Position numbers and translations under genes: made by a program. This document shows, in pieces, positions 44,387-52,577 of a stretch of DNA of 64,000 bases (position 1 is the stretch's first letter; each line of letters begins with the position of its first letter). The DNA lies in contig JACSSC010000036.1 of assembly GCA_014879445.1 (NCBI GenBank), positions 33,796 to 97,795 of the forward strand. The letters are read 5' to 3'. A model generated the notes under the pieces. That model had not been told where the DNA came from. It searched no databases and saw only the letters and a program-made list of their open reading frames with translations. The DNA comes from Candidatus Competibacteraceae bacterium (GTDB lineage: Bacteria > Bacteroidota > Bacteroidia > CAIKAF01).

Positions 44387-45040
44387 TTAAAACTGAATTT
44401 CTGCAACGTGTTCAGAAATGGAAAGACGACCTAATGTTTTTTCTTTAATAAAATCAACACTAACACCCGGAGCCGTTTCAAGCAGAGAAAAACCATGTGG
44501 TGTAACGTCAAAGACGCCAAGGTCGCTCACGATTTTTTTAACACATTTCAAACCTGTGATGGGTAATGTACATTGAGGCAACAGTTTTGAATTACCTGCT
44601 TTGTCGGTATGTTGCATAGCCACGATAATATTTCGGGCGGCGGCTACTAGGTCCATGGCTCCACCCATTCCTTTGACCATTTTGCCGGGTATTTTCCAGT
44701 TGGCAATATCTCCATTTTCTGCCACTTCCATTGCACCCAATACGGTTAAATCAACTTTACCGGCTCTTATCATGCCGAAGCTCATAGCCGAATCAAAAAA
44801 GCTAGAGCCAGGCAGCGTTGTAATAGTTTGTTTTCCGGCATTTATCAAATCGGGATCTTCTTCGCCTTCAAAAGGGAAAGGTCCCATTCCTAATAGTCCG
44901 TTTTCTGATTGAAGCGTGATAGTCATTCCTTCAGGAACATAATTAGCCACCAATGTAGGAATGCCAATGCCAAGATTAACATACATTCCATCTTTAAGTT
45001 CGCGGGCAATGCGATGTGCAATTTGTTCTTTAGTGAGCAT
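44387..45040 (-). CDS. scoB: 3-oxoacid CoA-transferase subunit B
   Basis: Beta subunit of the heteromeric CoA-transferase (succinyl-CoA:acetoacetate type). The catalytic Glu is in LQSENGLLGMGPF near residue 47. YVNLGIGIPTLVANYVP near the N-terminus and GAMEVAENGDIANW are family features. At 217 residues it is normal. Its start lies inside the last codons of the membrane glycosyltransferase gene (11-base overlap). The alpha subunit gene lies beyond that inserted gene. Confidence 0.94.
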   Translation of the reverse strand: MLTKEQIAHRIARELKDGMYVNLGIGIPTLVANYVPEGMTITLQSENGLLGMGPFPFEGEEDPDLINAGKQTITTLPGSSFFDSAMSFGMIRAGKVDLTVLGAMEVAENGDIANWKIPGKMVKGMGGAMDLVAAARNIIVAMQHTDKAGNSKLLPQCTLPITGLKCVKKIVSDLGVFDVTPHGFSLLETAPGVSVDFIKEKTLGRLSISEHVAEIQF

Positions 45041-46547
45041 GCAATTGATAGATTACAAGGTTATGATGCATTCCTATACGACGGTAAAAATAAGTCGAAT
45101 ATTCAGGATTATCAAGTAGTGTTGTATCATTTAGGATGGCAAATCCGGCCTGTTCGAGTCCTTGTTTAAAATGTCGGGGTTGATATGCAGGCAAATCGGC
45201 CAATGCCATACCTTTTCTGTTCATCAAGTATAAAGAGTTTTGAAATGAATAATCTTGGTAAGAAAAAACGCGGTCGGAAAATTGAATACCCATAGCTGAA
45301 AGATGTTTTTCAAGATTGTAATAAGGCAAAAGTGTGTTTCTATGGAGAGAAAATCGTTGCCTAATATTTTTTTTTATGTGGATGGCATTCATGTTTATAA
45401 AAACACAAAACAGAACAAAAGCCGCAATTCGGATATAATTGTGAATGTGAATTTTTCGAATGGCCATAAAAAAACAAACCGTCAGGAATAAAAAGAAAAT
45501 CTGAAAGGGCACCCAATAATATTGATGATGGGGCGCTTTCCCAAACATCAGTATGAAAAACAAAATGGCAGATAGAAATATAAACAGCATTGAGGCAATA
45601 TATACAGATGGAATGTGTCGAATACGTAGCAAAACGACAACTATCATGGCATAAATAAGCCAGATCATTTCGCGTGAATAATAATATTGCCAATGGTTAT
45701 AAAAACCGGCCAACCCTTTGATGAACGCCGTTGTATTGGTGGGCAAAATGGGTGTCATTAAAAAAGTATGAATGCCATATAATTGGTTTACCCATCGTGA
45801 GTAAAGAATCCATGCTATGGAACAAGAGAGGATAAGAAAAAATGACAGCAATATTTTTTTGTAATCAATCATCAATCCAGCATTTTTTCCAAAAAAGGTT
45901 AATGCAGCTATCACAGCAGTAAGAGGGAATAAGGCAGATACTTTGTTTAATGCAGCCAAGATTCCAAAGATAATGGCGGGAATTAGTTTAGATGAATTTG
46001 CGGTATATCCATATTGCCAGAAATAGTAAACAGAAATTAGGAGAAAAGCCAAAGCGGCAGAATCTGGCAAAAATGAGAACGAGTAATAAACAAGGTTAGG
46101 TGATGCTATCCATAATATAGCAGTAGCAGTAGCAGACAGTGTGTTTCCAAGAATTGGCACTATCCATTTCCAAGCAAAAAAGAAACCTATTATTGAGATA
46201 CTAAGTATTAACCATCGGTAATACAATTCGTGAAACCCGCCCATGAGATAGAATCGTGAGGCAAGATAAGGGAGAATTGGGAATTCACCGGCCACAATAC
46301 CCTGCGTATTTTTGTTGGTAAGATGACCTCGAGGAAGCCAAAATGAATTATTTTCCTGATAATAATTAAGCGCCAATGAGGCCCTGTCAATTTGCGCCCA
46401 TACATGTTCGCCTACGGGGCGGTGAGACATTTTTTGGGGCACATCGGCTTTGAGATAGAAGAGCGTGAGAGCAACAATAAAAAGAAAAAGCGACAATCCC
46501 TTATCGGCAATCAAAAACAAGCGAAAGTGATGCTTTGGAAGTTTCAC
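45030..46547 (-). CDS. GT-C membrane glycosyltransferase inserted between scoA and scoB
   Basis: A 505-residue polytopic membrane protein of about eleven helices, resembling ArnT/GT39-type enzymes. After the first helix the outer loop reads HRPVGEHVWAQIDRASLALNY (about residues 41-61), and GEFPILPYLASRFY follows near 87-100. It starts four bases inside scoA and ends 11 bases inside scoB, so translation of all three is probably coupled. It likely acts on surface glycans with the GT2 and DUF2079 proteins downstream. Acceptor and donor are unknown. Confidence 0.8.
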   Translation of the reverse strand: MKLPKHHFRLFLIADKGLSLFLFIVALTLFYLKADVPQKMSHRPVGEHVWAQIDRASLALNYYQENNSFWLPRGHLTNKNTQGIVAGEFPILPYLASRFYLMGGFHELYYRWLILSISIIGFFFAWKWIVPILGNTLSATATAILWIASPNLVYYSFSFLPDSAALAFLLISVYYFWQYGYTANSSKLIPAIIFGILAALNKVSALFPLTAVIAALTFFGKNAGLMIDYKKILLSFFLILSCSIAWILYSRWVNQLYGIHTFLMTPILPTNTTAFIKGLAGFYNHWQYYYSREMIWLIYAMIVVVLLRIRHIPSVYIASMLFIFLSAILFFILMFGKAPHHQYYWVPFQIFFLFLTVCFFMAIRKIHIHNYIRIAAFVLFCVFINMNAIHIKKNIRQRFSLHRNTLLPYYNLEKHLSAMGIQFSDRVFSYQDYSFQNSLYLMNRKGMALADLPAYQPRHFKQGLEQAGFAILNDTTLLDNPEYSTYFYRRIGMHHNLVIYQLHAH

Positions 46548-47242
46548 AACCTTTTTCTTACCGTACGTTGTTCGATACGTTTTTCGTAATTAATACCTTG
46601 GAAGATACGATGCACATAAATTCCGGGTGTATGAATTTGATTGGCATCCAAAATGCCGGGCTCTACAAGTTCTTCTACTTCGGCAACAGTAATTTTTCCG
46701 GCCATCGCCATGAGAGGGTTGAAGTTGCGTGCAGTATCTTTAAAAATCAGGTTGCCCATGGTATCACCTTTCCATGCTTTAACAATGGCGAAATCGGCAT
46801 CAAAAGCTAATTCCATTAAATAATCTTTCCCATTGAAATTTCGGATTTCTTTTCCAGAAGCAATTTCGGTACCAACACCTGCAGGTGTATAAAAAGCAGG
46901 AATACCGTATCCCGACATCATACAACGTGTAGCCAGAGTGCCCTGTGGAATGAGGTCAACTTCTAATTCGCCACTAAGCAACTGTCTTTCAAATTCTGCA
47001 TTTTCGCCCACATAAGAAGAAATCATTTTCTTAACTTGTCGTTTCTTCAGCATTAATCCAATGCCAAAATCATCAACACCAGCATTGTTTGAAATACAAG
47101 TTAGATTTTTCACATTCATATTAACCAGTGCGTCAATACAATTTTCGGGAATGCCACAAAGGCCAAAACCACCTAGCATGAGGGTCATTCCGTCTTTTAC
47201 ATCGTGTAATGCATCGGTTGCATTTACAAATACTTTATTCAT
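46544..47242 (-). CDS. scoA: 3-oxoacid CoA-transferase subunit A
   Basis: Alpha subunit of the heteromeric CoA-transferase. LGGFGLCGIPENCIDAL (about residues 23-39) is the diagnostic N-terminal motif, and LIPQGTLATRCMMSGYGIP and TPAGVGTEIA follow. At 232 residues it is full length. With scoB it would interconvert CoA esters of acetoacetate and succinate in ketone-body or amino-acid catabolism. It begins nine bases after the PBP1A stop. Separation from scoB by a glycosyltransferase gene is odd. Confidence 0.94.
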   Translation of the reverse strand: MNKVFVNATDALHDVKDGMTLMLGGFGLCGIPENCIDALVNMNVKNLTCISNNAGVDDFGIGLMLKKRQVKKMISSYVGENAEFERQLLSGELEVDLIPQGTLATRCMMSGYGIPAFYTPAGVGTEIASGKEIRNFNGKDYLMELAFDADFAIVKAWKGDTMGNLIFKDTARNFNPLMAMAGKITVAEVEELVEPGILDANQIHTPGIYVHRIFQGINYEKRIEQRTVRKRL

Positions 47243-47251
47243 ATAGTGGAA

Positions 47252-49564
47252 TTATGGAATATTATCAAAATTGATACGAGAATTTTCATTTTCATTCCAT
47301 TCGTTCAACTGATATTCTCTGCAATTCAGTTCAATCGAAATGGGGATGGATGGTTTATCAAAATCGCCACGATTGATTTCAATTTCAGTGTCGTCATACA
47401 CTTTTTTCATAAAGATAGCCCAAATAGGCAAAGCCATATTAGCACCTTGCCCCTCGGCAGTGCTGTAGAAGTGAACAGACCTGTCTTCAGCACCTGTCCA
47501 AACGCCACAAACGATATCGGGAGTAGCGCCTATAAACCAACCATCGGAGTTGTTTTGAGTAGTGCCTGTTTTTCCGGCAACCGGGGCCATAAATTTATAA
47601 CGGTTTCGAAGGCGACCAGCTGTTCCTTGCAAAACAACACCTTTCATCAGCTCGACCATTAGGTAAGCAGATTGTTCATTCATTACTTCGCGTTGTTCAG
47701 TTGCAAATTCTTGCAGTACGCTGCCATTTTTGTCTTCGATACGGAGAAGAAAAATAGGTTTGGTGTATATTCCTTTATTAAAGAAGGTCGCAAAAGCTCC
47801 TACCATTTCAATAACAGAGACGTCGGGCGTACCGAGACAGATAGATGGTACAGCTTCGAGCGGGCTGGTTACACCCATTTTTTTCACTAAATTAACAATA
47901 GCGTTAGGCCCATACTGTTTCATGAGCAAAGCAGAAATATAGTTAATTGAATTAGCTAAAGCTTCGCGAAGGGTAACCATTCCACCTTCTTTATAATCAC
48001 CTGAGTTGTCGGGACACCAGGGCTTATCTACGCCTTTCTCAATACAAACTTTTACGTTAGGAACTTGTTCGCACGGAGAGCGACCTTCTTGCATGGCCAT
48101 GGCATACACAAAAGGTTTGAATGTTGATCCCACCTGACGTCCGCCGGCAGGCAATACCATGTCTTTCTTTTTATCATATTTACCTGCACGTACGTGATCG
48201 TATTTGAAAAAGCGAAAATCTATTCCCCCCACCCATGCTTTAACATGGCCGTTATGAGGATTCATCGCCATCATACCATTATGCAAAAAATATTTATGAT
48301 AGATAATAGAATCGCGAGGCGACATAACGGTATCTCGATCACCACGCCACGTAAATACTTTCATGGGAACAGGCGTATTGTACACTTGCTGTATCTGTTC
48401 TTCCGTCATACCCTCCTCTTTCATGCGTTTATATCCATCCGTACGTTTTATAGACTGTTGGATAATTTTTTCAATTTCAGCTTCTTTAAGTTCATAGCTA
48501 AAAGGTGCATTTTTCTTTCCTTTTTTACTGCGAAAAAATTTATCCTGTAATTCGGGCATATATTCTTTTACAGATTGCTCCGCATAGGTCTGAATTTTAT
48601 AATCAATGGTAGTATAAATGCGTAATCCATCCTTAAATAAGTTGTATGGTTTCCCGGTTTGCGGATTAATATTTTTTTCGCACCAAACCAAAAGATCTTT
48701 CTTTAATTCCTCCATAAAATAAGGCGCCAAATCGCCATGACCGTATGTGTTTTTTTCGATACGTTTGTCTAACAATTGATAATCCACAATTACGGGTTCT
48801 TCTTTGAGTTGTTCGAACTGATCACGTGTCAAGAACTTATTTTTCACTTGCTGCATCAACACGGTATTGCGTCGCATTTTGCATCTATCAGGATTTTTGA
48901 TTGGGCTATAACGGGTAGGGGCTTTCAATAATCCAACCAGCATAGATGCCTCATTGATGGATAGGTCAGCCGGCTTTTTGTCGAAATATATTTTTGCTGC
49001 AGAGCTTATTCCAAAAATGTTGTGGCCAAAATCGGCAACATTCAGGTACATGGTAATAATTTCTTTTTTGGTATAGTTTCGTTCTAAGCGAAGAGCTATT
49101 ACCCATTCTTTGAATTTTTGAAAAACACGTTCAATTTTAGAATCCGGTTTGTCGTGAAAAAGAAGCTTGGCCAACTGCTGAGTAATAGTGCTGCCACCAC
49201 CTTTGTTGTTGCGTGTAACAATGCCTTTCATTACACGAGCCAGGGCTTCTGCATCAATTCCGGAGTGCTTATAGAAACGTTCATCTTCGGTTGCTATCAG
49301 TGCATTAAAAATGTTGGGCGAAATCTCTTCATAAGAAACATTCGTTCGATTTTCAATATAATATTTTCCAAGCTCTTTGCCCTCGTATGAATATACAACG
49401 GTGGCTTGATTGCTGCGTGGGTTTTCGAGTTCGTCAAACGTGGGTAATGTTCCAAAAATGCCTGAAGCTGCCAATCCGAAAATCAGAAACAAGAGGATAA
49501 GTGGCGAGAATATCAATATCCATATCCACATGAAAAACTTACGCCCTTTTTTATTTTTTGCCAT
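47252..49564 (-). CDS. Penicillin-binding protein 1A (bifunctional)
   Basis: Class A PBP that polymerises and cross-links peptidoglycan. The start at 49564 gives MAKNKKGRKFF and 770 residues; a longer reading would add a doubtful 12 residues. A membrane anchor is followed by the glycosyltransferase domain (ATEDERFYKHSGID, GGSTITQQLAKLL). The transpeptidase has STFK in GSTFKPFVYAMA, SIN in SINYISALL, and KTGT in AGKTGTTQNNSDGW. The start overlaps the gldH stop by 14 bases, a conserved pairing in gliding Bacteroidota from memory. Confidence 0.94.
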   Translation of the reverse strand: MAKNKKGRKFFMWIWILIFSPLILLFLIFGLAASGIFGTLPTFDELENPRSNQATVVYSYEGKELGKYYIENRTNVSYEEISPNIFNALIATEDERFYKHSGIDAEALARVMKGIVTRNNKGGGSTITQQLAKLLFHDKPDSKIERVFQKFKEWVIALRLERNYTKKEIITMYLNVADFGHNIFGISSAAKIYFDKKPADLSINEASMLVGLLKAPTRYSPIKNPDRCKMRRNTVLMQQVKNKFLTRDQFEQLKEEPVIVDYQLLDKRIEKNTYGHGDLAPYFMEELKKDLLVWCEKNINPQTGKPYNLFKDGLRIYTTIDYKIQTYAEQSVKEYMPELQDKFFRSKKGKKNAPFSYELKEAEIEKIIQQSIKRTDGYKRMKEEGMTEEQIQQVYNTPVPMKVFTWRGDRDTVMSPRDSIIYHKYFLHNGMMAMNPHNGHVKAWVGGIDFRFFKYDHVRAGKYDKKKDMVLPAGGRQVGSTFKPFVYAMAMQEGRSPCEQVPNVKVCIEKGVDKPWCPDNSGDYKEGGMVTLREALANSINYISALLMKQYGPNAIVNLVKKMGVTSPLEAVPSICLGTPDVSVIEMVGAFATFFNKGIYTKPIFLLRIEDKNGSVLQEFATEQREVMNEQSAYLMVELMKGVVLQGTAGRLRNRYKFMAPVAGKTGTTQNNSDGWFIGATPDIVCGVWTGAEDRSVHFYSTAEGQGANMALPIWAIFMKKVYDDTEIEINRGDFDKPSIPISIELNCREYQLNEWNENENSRINFDNIP

Positions 49565-50045
49565 AATTGTCAATGGTTTTTTCAATACGCATACCCACAT
49601 CGAGGATGTCGGTTAATTTATTATCGTCGCGCCTCATGGCTTGATGAATCTGAAACATATAATGTCCTTGCATAGGGAACCGAATGGCGTTCATTATCAT
49701 AAATCGGTTTGTACATATATCGGACGAGCAGTCGCCAAGTGGCTTGCCCTTCTGGTCAGAAAAATAAAATTCCATAGTATCCTGCGCAATTTGCCCCGAA
49801 GGGAAGGTGGTAGTAAGGAATATATACAAGTTTTGGTAGGGATACTGTGAATGATTCCTGAACTGCATATACACATTACACGGTTGGAGCGTATCATTGA
49901 TATCAAATTCAAAAACAACGGGCATATCTGCATCCCAAATTCCATCAGGAATACTCTCATATTTTTCGTATATTTTTTTTGAGTCGCAGGCGTTCAGGAT
50001 TATCAAAAAAAATAGCCCTGCAAGCCATGTATAGGATTTATGCAT
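49551..50045 (-). CDS. gldH: Gliding motility lipoprotein GldH
   Basis: Lipoprotein required for gliding in flavobacteria and conserved in T9SS-bearing Bacteroidota. The start at 50045 gives a lipoprotein signal with lipobox LNAC (Cys21) and 165 residues; an upstream in-frame start would add a lysine-rich leader. Family-like segments are EFDINDTLQPCNVYMQFRN and YPYQNLYIFLTTTFPSG. The gene overlaps ricT by eight bases upstream and PBP1A downstream, so the three are tightly coupled. Confidence 0.88.
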   Translation of the reverse strand: MHKSYTWLAGLFFLIILNACDSKKIYEKYESIPDGIWDADMPVVFEFDINDTLQPCNVYMQFRNHSQYPYQNLYIFLTTTFPSGQIAQDTMEFYFSDQKGKPLGDCSSDICTNRFMIMNAIRFPMQGHYMFQIHQAMRRDDNKLTDILDVGMRIEKTIDNYGKK

Positions 50046-51168
50046 TGGGCTGTCTATTAGGTTTTCTTTTTTTCTTTTTTCTTTTTTTGTTCTTGTTGTC
50101 AAAGCGCGTCAAACTATCTTCTTCAATTACGTTAGAATAGCTGGCTTGCTTTTCGGGCTTGGGTTTTTCTTCGAGAAACCCGGCAAGGTCATCGGGGAAA
50201 ATGCCATTTTTATTATCCTGAATAATATCTTTAACAACATTCAGCGAAAGTGGTATAAACACTTCAGGAGAAGTGTCGTAGGCGTAGTATAAAATTTTGC
50301 GAAAAATATCTGTTTTTTGGAGAGATGCTTCTCCGGATTTTGTTTTGAGCTTAAGGTGTTGTTTGGGAAATTCACGCAGGGCTTCCATATAAGTATCCAA
50401 CTCATAGTTCAGACAACATTTAAGTTTGCCACACTGTCCGGCTAATTTTTGAGGATTGATGGATAATTGCTGATAGCGAGCAGCGGCTGTTGATACAGAA
50501 CGAAAATCGCGGAGCCAAGTAGAGCAGCATAAATCTCGGCCACAAACACCTATCCCACCAAGCCGTCCGGCTTCTTGTCGATATCCTATTTGACGCATTT
50601 CAATTCGCACTTTCAGGTCGCGAGCTAAAATCTTGATAAGCTCACGAAAATCTACTCTGCCATCGGCTGTATAAAAAAAAGTAGCTTTAGATCCATCTCC
50701 CTGACATTCAACATCACTAACTTTCATCTCGAGGCGGAGATTTCGGGCTGTTTTTCTACAAAACCGCATAAAATCCATTTCCTTAGCAATGGCATCTTGC
50801 CATCGTTTGATGTCATTTTCGCGGGCTACCCGATATACAACTTTTTTTTCCATGACTTGTGGATTTAGTCGCAATCTTCGCAATTGTAGCTTAACCATTT
50901 CGCCTGTAAGAGAAACTATGCCAATATCGTGACCGGGAGAACCTTCAACTGCCACTATATCGCCGACTTGTAATGACAACATTGACTCGTTGAAGTAAAA
51001 CTCTTTGCGTGTATTTTTAAATCGTATCTCCACCCATTCGGCCTGCATTACAGGTTGACGAATTTGGGCTAACCATTCAAACACTTCCAATTTATTGCAC
51101 CCGCTTGATGCGCCACTACTTTCTGTACCACAGCGACCACCACGGGTTGTGCAACTTACACATCCCAT
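50038..51168 (-). CDS. ricT: PSP1-domain regulator RicT (YaaT family)
   Basis: A 376-residue cytoplasmic protein of the PSP1/RicT family, in Bacillus part of an iron-sulfur complex affecting RNA processing and development. The PSP1 core spans about residues 45-270, with GGIGVCGRDLCCSTWL (near 204-219) and CGKLKCCLNYELD (near 245-257) as the conserved Cys clusters. The N-terminus is Cys/Gly/Ser-rich and the C-terminus is a Lys/Arg tail. It lies between holB and gldH, the usual flavobacterial order. Confidence 0.9.
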   Translation of the reverse strand: MGCVSCTTRGGRCGTESSGASSGCNKLEVFEWLAQIRQPVMQAEWVEIRFKNTRKEFYFNESMLSLQVGDIVAVEGSPGHDIGIVSLTGEMVKLQLRRLRLNPQVMEKKVVYRVARENDIKRWQDAIAKEMDFMRFCRKTARNLRLEMKVSDVECQGDGSKATFFYTADGRVDFRELIKILARDLKVRIEMRQIGYRQEAGRLGGIGVCGRDLCCSTWLRDFRSVSTAAARYQQLSINPQKLAGQCGKLKCCLNYELDTYMEALREFPKQHLKLKTKSGEASLQKTDIFRKILYYAYDTSPEVFIPLSLNVVKDIIQDNKNGIFPDDLAGFLEEKPKPEKQASYSNVIEEDSLTRFDNKNKKRKKKKRKPNRQPNA

Positions 51169-51186
51169 ACTTCAATTTTAAACTTA

Positions 51187-51194
51187 CAAACTTA
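51187..51194 (-). promoter_or_regulatory. Candidate -7 element before ricT
   Basis: CAAACTTA on the plus strand is TAAGTTTG on the minus strand, an exact TAnnTTTG match only 18 bases before the ricT start. It is embedded in a TTTGTAAG tandem repeat. No -33 element is evident. Confidence 0.35.
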
Positions 51195-51213
51195 CAAATA
51201 ATCTCCAACTAAA

Positions 51214-51236
51214 TATCTACTTCTATGCAGTAGATA
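51214..51236. other. Stem-loop in the holB-ricT gap
   Basis: TATCTACT (51214-51221) and AGTAGATA (51229-51236) form a perfect 8-bp stem with a 7-base loop. No T-run follows on the minus strand, so it may be a weak holB terminator or a leader structure for ricT. Confidence 0.4.
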
Positions 51237-51290
51237 AAAAACATCAGGTTAAAATTGTCAGGTTTTTTATTACCGAAGATAGCGAAGATA

Positions 51291-52433
51291 TCAAACATTT
51301 GCTTCGGGTTGACGAGCTTTCATTAGTGAGAAAAATTCCAATGAAAGATGCATAAAAAGCATCTTAAAGCTTGCATTTCTATCAATCGAATAAATGGCCT
51401 GATTGATAAGGTCAGTAAGTTTATCAATATTCTGTTCGTGAACCACATTAGAAAGCTTCATGATGAAATTAAATTCCTTTTCGGTTGAGCGGAGTAAATC
51501 TTTATTAAAATGCAGCACCAGCGCTTCTCTCATAATATGCAGCGTGAATACAAAAAAAGATTTTTGCTTATCTTTTCTCAAATCGTGTAATGTGTTAGAA
51601 AGATTCATCAGCATGGTTATGTCAAGCAAATAACAAGCTTTAACCCATTCGATAAACCAACTTAAATTCTGCTCCTGATCTTCGTTGTATTCAGCCAGTT
51701 CAAGTGCCAGCGTAAAGTTGCCATCCGCAATATTAATAATCTCTCTGGCCTTATCCAACGGGATACGTAAACGCGACATCAGCCCTTCCATCATCTCAAA
51801 ATCAGGAATTTGCTTAAGCCGTATAAGTTGTGTTCGTGATTTAATGGTGCTGAGAATTTGTTCATCATTATGACTCACCAGTAAAAAAATGGTATGGGCT
51901 GGCGGCTCTTCGATAATTTTCAATAGTTTGGGCGCAGCAGAATGATGAATTACTTCGGGCAACCATATCACCATAAATTTATAGTTGGCTTCATACGGTT
52001 TTAATCTTAGCATCTGCGCTATTTCATCACATTGCTTTGTATTAATGATGGCCATTTTAGTTTCCTTTGAAACAAACTCAACCCATTGAGCATAAGACAT
52101 ATAAGGGTCGGCCAACATGGCTTTTCGAAATTCTGTCATTTTTTCGCTGCTGGTAGCGGGCTCAGACGAGCTTTTGGAAATAACCGGGAAGGCAAAATGA
52201 ACATCGGGATGCGACATTTGGCTTACTTTTGAGCAAGATGCACAAACTCCACAAGAATCATTCTCCGTGCGGTTAGTACAAAGCACATACTGAATATATG
52301 CACGTGCCAAAGGTAGATTGCCACTCCCCTCTTTGCCTAAAATAAGCTGGGCATGTGGAATACGACCTTCATTCACCGCTTTTATAAGGCGGGCCTTTGT
52401 TTCCGTATGTCCAACTACATCACTCCACTTCAT
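51291..52433 (-). CDS. holB: DNA polymerase III subunit delta-prime
   Basis: Clamp-loader subunit of the replicase. The start at 52433 gives MKWSDVVGHTETKARL and 380 residues; a reading from 52511 would add an implausible basic leader. The P-loop is degenerate (GKEGSGNLPLA, Lys replaced by Asn), as expected for a delta-prime that does not hydrolyse ATP. The zinc module Cys residues lie in CTNRTENDSCGVCASC, and the SRC-like motif is KSRTQLIRL. It is upstream of ricT with a 122-base gap. Confidence 0.9.
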   Translation of the reverse strand: MKWSDVVGHTETKARLIKAVNEGRIPHAQLILGKEGSGNLPLARAYIQYVLCTNRTENDSCGVCASCSKVSQMSHPDVHFAFPVISKSSSEPATSSEKMTEFRKAMLADPYMSYAQWVEFVSKETKMAIINTKQCDEIAQMLRLKPYEANYKFMVIWLPEVIHHSAAPKLLKIIEEPPAHTIFLLVSHNDEQILSTIKSRTQLIRLKQIPDFEMMEGLMSRLRIPLDKAREIINIADGNFTLALELAEYNEDQEQNLSWFIEWVKACYLLDITMLMNLSNTLHDLRKDKQKSFFVFTLHIMREALVLHFNKDLLRSTEKEFNFIMKLSNVVHEQNIDKLTDLINQAIYSIDRNASFKMLFMHLSLEFFSLMKARQPEANV

Positions 52434-52577
52434 AATGCATACAAACTTACGTCTTTTCAGATTTCTATCCAAAAACCTAATAACGATGCAACGCTCCCCT
52501 AATATTATCATCTTTCATAATATATTTTAATCATGCTGGCCGATTTTTTGTAACTTTACCAGTTGTTATATTATACA

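Noticed and set aside
42165..47242. CRISPR, tRNA, rRNA or insertion-sequence signals across the window
   Set aside because: No regularly spaced repeats, cloverleaf sequences, rRNA segments, transposase frames or terminal inverted repeats were recognised in any gap.
51305..52433. Degenerate Walker A in the delta-prime subunit as an anomaly
   Set aside because: Delta-prime subunits commonly lack a working P-loop, so this is expected.
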